DNA from: Negativicutes bacterium
GTDB taxonomy: Bacteria; Bacillota_C; Negativicutes; Sporomusales_B; JARLHX01
Assembly: GCA_031292015.1 (NCBI GenBank)
Contig: JARLHY010000139.1
Span: 1 to 64,000, forward strand
DNA length: 64,000 nt
Direction: 5' to 3'
Within the stretch, counting starts at the first letter, position 1. Each line of letters opens with the position of its first letter. This document shows, piece by piece, positions 60,329 to 64,000 of the stretch. Made by a program: the position numbers and the translations under genes. Below the pieces are notes generated by a model, which was not told the DNA's origin, made no database searches, and saw only the letters and a list, made by a program, of their open reading frames with translations.

Positions 60329-61498
60329 ATGGCTGCGATAAAAGTTTTGGTGATCGGCGCCAATCTTGCAAATATTGATGAAATCAAAAATGTTGTGGTC
60401 AATACCATCGGCGGCGGGGCCCAGATCATGACCGCCACCGTCGATGATTACAAAGAGGCCGCCGAGGCGGACTTGTATGTGTGCCTGATCAACCGCAAGC
60501 AGGAGGTTGAAAGCATATTCGGGGCGGAAAAGGTGGTTGCGCTGACTCTGGTGCCGCCGACCGAATACTTTATCCAAATCAGTCGGATTCCGGCTGGCAG
60601 TCAGGTCATCATCTTCAATAACAGCACTGCGGGAACCCAGGTTTTGCTGGAGCTGCTCACCCGATATCATTTGTTGCACGCGCAGTACGAAGTAGTGCCT
60701 TACGATGAATGGGATTATGCCCGGGTTGCCGCGAAGGTCGCCGCCGCGAAGTATATTATCGGCGGCGTCGCTTATGTAGGTGAGGGTAATAAGTTGCAAA
60801 CGGATTTCGGCACCTTACTCTCAAAGGACGCGGTTATTCTGGTCAGTCCGCAGCGGACCGCGACCCCGGAGTCGGTCAGTCAGTTGTGTCATGTATTTTC
60901 CACGCTATATCATCGAACCATCATGGATGAGTTGAAGCGGCTTTCATCGCTGGACTATTTGACCGAGATTGCCAACCGCCGCACTTTCGACGAATTTCTG
61001 GCAATGGAATACAGCCGCGCGAAGCGTGACGGAAATCCGCTGTCACTGGCGATGATCGACATCGACTGTTTCAAGAATTATAATGACCTTTACGGGCACA
61101 GCGCCGGGGATGAGTGTCTGAAGCGCATCGCCCAGGTTCTGAGAAGCGTGATGCGGCGTGCGACTGATTTTTGCGCCCGTTACGGCGGGGAAGAATTTGC
61201 GATAGTATTGCCGAATACGGATATCGACGGAGCGCGGCACGTGCTGGAAGAGTTCCGGACCGAGGTGATGGCGCTGATGATCAGCCATAAATGTTCGACT
61301 ATCGCTCCTGTGGTGACTGTCAGTGCGGGTATTGCATCAGTTATCCGTCCCCAGGGAATAAAAGTCGAGGACCTGCTAAAAAGAGCGGACCAAGCCCTCT
61401 ATCAAGCGAAACGGCGCGGGAGAAACAGAGTGGTTCTGTTTGCGGAGCCGGATCGGCCAGCGGACGGGGACGACACCGCAAGGGATGGTCGGGAATAG
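60329..61498 (+). CDS. Diguanylate cyclase with unusual N-terminal domain
   Basis: A 389-residue protein. Residues 1-200 form an alpha/beta domain resembling the PrpR_N-type or receiver-like sensory fold, with no membrane segment; 205-375 is a GGDEF domain with LTEIANRRTF, DIDCFKNYND, GGEEF (286-290), and an intact inhibitory RxxD (277-280). It should make c-di-GMP, with product inhibition. ATG 60329 is preferred because GGGAGG lies eight bases before it; ATG 60323 is too close. It is positioned to couple c-di-GMP to polysaccharide production (inference). Confidence 0.85.
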   Translation: MAAIKVLVIGANLANIDEIKNVVVNTIGGGAQIMTATVDDYKEAAEADLYVCLINRKQEVESIFGAEKVVALTLVPPTEYFIQISRIPAGSQVIIFNNSTAGTQVLLELLTRYHLLHAQYEVVPYDEWDYARVAAKVAAAKYIIGGVAYVGEGNKLQTDFGTLLSKDAVILVSPQRTATPESVSQLCHVFSTLYHRTIMDELKRLSSLDYLTEIANRRTFDEFLAMEYSRAKRDGNPLSLAMIDIDCFKNYNDLYGHSAGDECLKRIAQVLRSVMRRATDFCARYGGEEFAIVLPNTDIDGARHVLEEFRTEVMALMISHKCSTIAPVVTVSAGIASVIRPQGIKVEDLLKRADQALYQAKRRGRNRVVLFAEPDRPADGDDTARDGRE

Positions 61499-61571
61499 GC
61501 TTATTCGCACTAAATGTGGTATTTTAACCAAAAAGGAGCAGGAAGTTTTAGATTTTCGTCGAACTGATATG

Positions 61572-61737
61572 TATTGACGCCGAGTCCGCTGCTAAGCGGT
61601 AGGGGAGAACCATTAGATAAAGGGGCGAGTCTGTAGCAACAGAAGGGCGGTCTCTCAGCCCTAGCCCGACAGCTAATTCCCGAGGCGATCAACTTCCGAG
61701 CGTTGGTCTGCGCCGCAGATCAGCCGGCTCCGGAAGG
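61572..61737 (+). promoter_or_regulatory. c-di-AMP riboswitch (ydaO/yuaA leader)
   Basis: The conserved core is visible: ACGCCGAGTCCGC, GCGGTAGGGGAGAACC, AGGGGCGAGTCTG, CTCAGCCCTAGCCCGACAGC and TAATTCCCGAGGCG. A hairpin downstream (CTTCCG/CGGAAG with TCTGC-gcc-GCAGA inside) is the likely switch platform. This class binds c-di-AMP and usually turns off cell-wall hydrolase and osmolyte genes. The gene after it, an NlpC/P60 hydrolase, is a standard target. Confidence 0.85.
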
Positions 61738-61757
61738 CTGTGGAGAGGGGTAGACAT

Positions 61758-62432
61758 TTGAAATTGGTAAGACGAGTTATGACTCTTTTTGTAGTTTGCT
61801 TTGCCATGGTGGCCTTCGCCCATGCCAGTGCAGCGGCGGTTATCCAGGAAGGCGACATGGGGCAGGAGGTTTCCGAGGTTCAGTCCAAACTCGGGGCTTT
61901 AGGTTATTCGGCCGGCCCAGCGGACGGGGATTTCGGGGCGTCGACCGCGGCTGCGGTGAAAGCGTTTCAGAAGGATCGTGGTTTGGAAGCGGACGGGGTT
62001 ATCGGTCCCTCGACCTACCGGGCCCTTATGGGACGGGATATTCCGGCGAGCCGGGGCGGTTCCACAGCTGCCGTAAGGCGGGTGGTTGATACCGCGATGC
62101 GCTATGTGGGCGTGCCTTACTCTTTTGGTGGTACTACGCCTGACGGCTTTGACTGTTCAGGGTTTGTCCGTTTTGTATTTGCCAGAAGCGGCGTCGATCT
62201 GCCGCGGATGGCTGATGAGCAGTACGAACTGGGTCAGTCGGTGTCGATGGGCCGCCTGCAGCCTGGGGATACAGTCTATTTCTCGACTTACACGTCGGGG
62301 ATCTCCCATGTCGGCATTTATTTGGGTGACGGTAGATTCATCAGCGCCAGTTCCAGCCGGGGTGTTGTCATCGACAGGCTGGACAGCGGTTATTGGGGTT
62401 CCCGTTATATGGGCGCACGCAGATTTCTGTAA
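61758..62432 (+). CDS. Secreted NlpC/P60 cell-wall hydrolase with peptidoglycan-binding domain
   Basis: A 224-residue protein: signal peptide (about 1-28, ending SAAA), a PG_binding_1 domain (GDMGQEVSEVQSKLGALGY to GVIGPSTYRAL), and an NlpC/P60 domain with catalytic Cys in DGFDCSGFV, His in SHVGIYLG and a third polar site. It cuts stem peptides in peptidoglycan. TTG 61758 is chosen from GGAGAGGGG eight bases upstream. Expression should be controlled by the c-di-AMP riboswitch before it. Confidence 0.9.
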   Translation: MKLVRRVMTLFVVCFAMVAFAHASAAAVIQEGDMGQEVSEVQSKLGALGYSAGPADGDFGASTAAAVKAFQKDRGLEADGVIGPSTYRALMGRDIPASRGGSTAAVRRVVDTAMRYVGVPYSFGGTTPDGFDCSGFVRFVFARSGVDLPRMADEQYELGQSVSMGRLQPGDTVYFSTYTSGISHVGIYLGDGRFISASSSRGVVIDRLDSGYWGSRYMGARRFL

Positions 62433-62438
62433 ACATTA

Positions 62439-62470
62439 CGGGAGGCCTTGATGCCTCCCGCTTTTGTTTT
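62439..62470 (+). terminator. Rho-independent terminator after the hydrolase gene
   Basis: CGGGAGGC-cttgat-GCCTCCCG followed by CTTTTGTTTT. Confidence 0.85.
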
Positions 62471-62588
62471 GAAGAGCAGTTAACCGTAGCGAAGAATTCG
62501 TAGGACCGGTAAAGTAAAACAGGGCAAAACCGGGCAAACTAGGTTGCGATGCCAGAGGCCAACAGAGGAAGCTGGCTGGAGGTTATTG

Positions 62589-64000
62589 ATGTTCAGGCTG
62601 TATTGGAATAAATTCATCGTTCCTTACTGGCCGCTGACTTTCACGGCAGTGTTTTGTTTTATGGTGGCTTCCGCAGCCGGATTGGCTGCGCCGCTGGTTA
62701 TGAAAGCGCTGATCGATGTCGCCCTGGACAGTGAGGATCTTAGTTATCTGAATATGATCGTAATCGCCATCGTCGTACTCTATACGATACGGGGGCTGTT
62801 TTATTTTCTCTACAGTTACAATATGGCCAAAGCCGGGAACCTTCTGATTACCCGCCTGCGCCAAGAAATGTTCACAAGGCTTCAGTCGCTGGATTACAGC
62901 TATTTTATCAATACCTCCACCGGCGATATTGTATCGTATTTCACCAACGACCTGCTGCTCATCCAGCAGGCGGTGTCGCTCGGAGTTCCCGATCTTGTGG
63001 TGGAATCACTGACCTTGGCGGCCACCATCGGGATCATGATTTATTTTGACTGGCAGCTGGCTCTGGTAACAATTGTGACGCTGCCGTTCATCATTCTGGC
63101 GATCAGTTTTTTCAACAGAAAGATCGTCAATCTCGGCACACTGCTGGAGCAGACGATGTCCAAGGTCACCAGCAGCCTTCACCAGTCGCTGCTTTCGGTG
63201 GTCATGATCCAAAGCTACGGTCGCGAGAATTATGAATACGAAAAATTCCTCGCCCGGATCCGGCAGGCGGCGGACGATTTCTTCAAGGTCCAGCGGCTCA
63301 ATGCCGTGCTTATCCCGATGGTGGAGTTCCTTGCCGCCATCGGACTGACGATCATTATCTGGTTCGGCGGCCTGGAGGTAATCAACGGAGGCCTGACCAT
63401 CGGCGGCATGTTCGCATTTCTGGTCTATATCATCAACATTCCGGCGCCGGTGCGTAAAATCACCGAAGCCTATTCCCGGATGAAGCTGGGTATGGTGGTC
63501 TGGGACAAGATCCAGGACCTGGAGCGGCAACCGCACCTGGTGAAAGACGGCGACCAGGAGCTGCCTGCAGCCAGGGGCGAGGTGGCGTTTCGGCATGTGT
63601 CATTTCGCTACCAGCCTGACCGGGATGTGCTGAAGGATGTCAATCTGTCGGCCGGACCGGACGATGTCATCGCCATAGTCGGTCCCAGCGGGGCAGGGAA
63701 ATCGTCTTTTGCCAACCTGCTGCTGCGTTTTTATGATCCGAGCGAGGGTACTGTTTATCTTGACGGCATTGATATCCGGCAACTGAAAATCGGCGCCTTG
63801 CGGAAACATATCGGTTTTATCCAGCAGGACCCGATCCTGTTTGACGCCAGTATCCTGGAGAATATCCGTTACGGCCGTCCCGCCGCGACTTACAGCCAGG
63901 TCGAGCAGGCGGCCAGGCTGGCCAACGCCCACGACTTCATCATGGAACTGCCACGAGGTTACGATTCGCCTGTGGGGCAGCTTGGCGGCCAGTTATCCGG
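62589..64000 (+). CDS. ABC exporter, fused permease and ATPase (3' truncated by the window)
   Basis: The frame is open from ATG 62589 to the window end (about 470 residues seen). The N-terminal half has five or six membrane helices of a type I exporter; the nucleotide-binding domain begins near residue 330 with Walker A VGPSGAGKSS, the Q-loop GFIQQDPILF and the start of the signature LGGQLSG at the edge. It resembles MsbA/LmrA-type lipid or multidrug exporters. GGAGGTTATTG precedes the ATG. The C-terminal Walker B is outside the window. Confidence 0.85.
   Translation, partial: MFRLYWNKFIVPYWPLTFTAVFCFMVASAAGLAAPLVMKALIDVALDSEDLSYLNMIVIAIVVLYTIRGLFYFLYSYNMAKAGNLLITRLRQEMFTRLQSLDYSYFINTSTGDIVSYFTNDLLLIQQAVSLGVPDLVVESLTLAATIGIMIYFDWQLALVTIVTLPFIILAISFFNRKIVNLGTLLEQTMSKVTSSLHQSLLSVVMIQSYGRENYEYEKFLARIRQAADDFFKVQRLNAVLIPMVEFLAAIGLTIIIWFGGLEVINGGLTIGGMFAFLVYIINIPAPVRKITEAYSRMKLGMVVWDKIQDLERQPHLVKDGDQELPAARGEVAFRHVSFRYQPDRDVLKDVNLSAGPDDVIAIVGPSGAGKSSFANLLLRFYDPSEGTVYLDGIDIRQLKIGALRKHIGFIQQDPILFDASILENIRYGRPAATYSQVEQAARLANAHDFIMELPRGYDSPVGQLGGQLS

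Noticed and set aside
1..64000. tRNA or rRNA genes, CRISPR arrays, transposases, phage genes
   Set aside because: No tRNA T-arm signature with matching acceptor stem, no regularly spaced repeats and no transposase or integrase motifs were seen by eye; a covariance scan would be needed to exclude tRNAs fully.

Overview
The window looks like a chromosomal piece of an anaerobic diderm Firmicute of the Negativicutes, most like the Sporomusaceae (inference). The signs are strong AGGAGG-type ribosome binding sites with many GTG and TTG starts, a class A RNase P RNA, a DUF1540 protein and a c-di-AMP (ydaO-type) riboswitch, which are Firmicute traits. They occur beside an outer-membrane beta-barrel C-terminus, a Wza-like export protein and a Tat-exported [NiFe] hydrogenase, which imply two membranes. 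No rRNA, tRNA, CRISPR array, transposase or phage gene was found.

Layout. 1-5.6 kb: the tail of a porin, then a Na+/solute symporter followed by a five-gene iron-sulfur/flavin oxidoreductase complex of the Hcn/opine-oxidase/hydroxyproline-dehydrogenase type. 5.7-13 kb: housekeeping genes (lactonase, thpR, trmK, Nif3-like, zinc ribbon, rnpB, nitroreductase, trxA), with three copies of a dispersed palindromic repeat at 6.8, 7.8 and 11.2 kb. 13.1-15.3 kb: a two-component system whose sensor carries a Met/Gly-rich extracytoplasmic loop. 15.4-24.2 kb: a hydrogen-oxidation module made of tatA, a multi-cluster Fe-S protein, two NirJ-type radical SAM proteins (alternative haem route), hydrogenase small, large and cytochrome b subunits, the maturation protease, a HupH-type protein, and a short gene read through an in-frame TGA that is best explained as a selenoprotein with a Cys-Sec pair. 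24.6-28.5 kb: a galacturonokinase-like GHMP kinase with a sugar nucleotidyltransferase, DUF1540, aroH and a CofH/MqnE-type radical SAM protein.

28.6-61 kb is surface-polysaccharide territory. It starts with a membrane glycosyltransferase and three tandem, near-identical secreted beta-helix proteins on the minus strand, each with its own duplicated terminator and, for at least two, TAGGACTT direct repeats upstream. From 35.5 kb a long plus-strand exopolysaccharide cluster follows: aminotransferase, Wza-, Wzc- and CpsD-like export proteins, a PglF-type dehydratase, UDP-glucose dehydrogenase, UDP-glucuronate epimerase, glycosyltransferases, polymerase/ligase, flippase, phosphoglycosyltransferase, a fourth beta-helix protein, and GDP-fucose synthesis (gmd, fcl). 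The middle (about 44-53 kb) is visibly more AT-rich than the first 29 kb. The window closes with a diguanylate cyclase, a c-di-AMP riboswitch in front of an NlpC/P60 hydrolase, and an ABC exporter cut by the window end.

Functional links. The Tat component and haem enzymes can serve the exported, cytochrome-b-linked hydrogenase. The UDP-GlcA/UDP-GalA genes, the galacturonokinase-like kinase and the beta-helix (pectin-lyase fold) proteins all point to uronic-acid polymers. Two nucleotide second messengers, c-di-GMP and c-di-AMP, border the polysaccharide locus.
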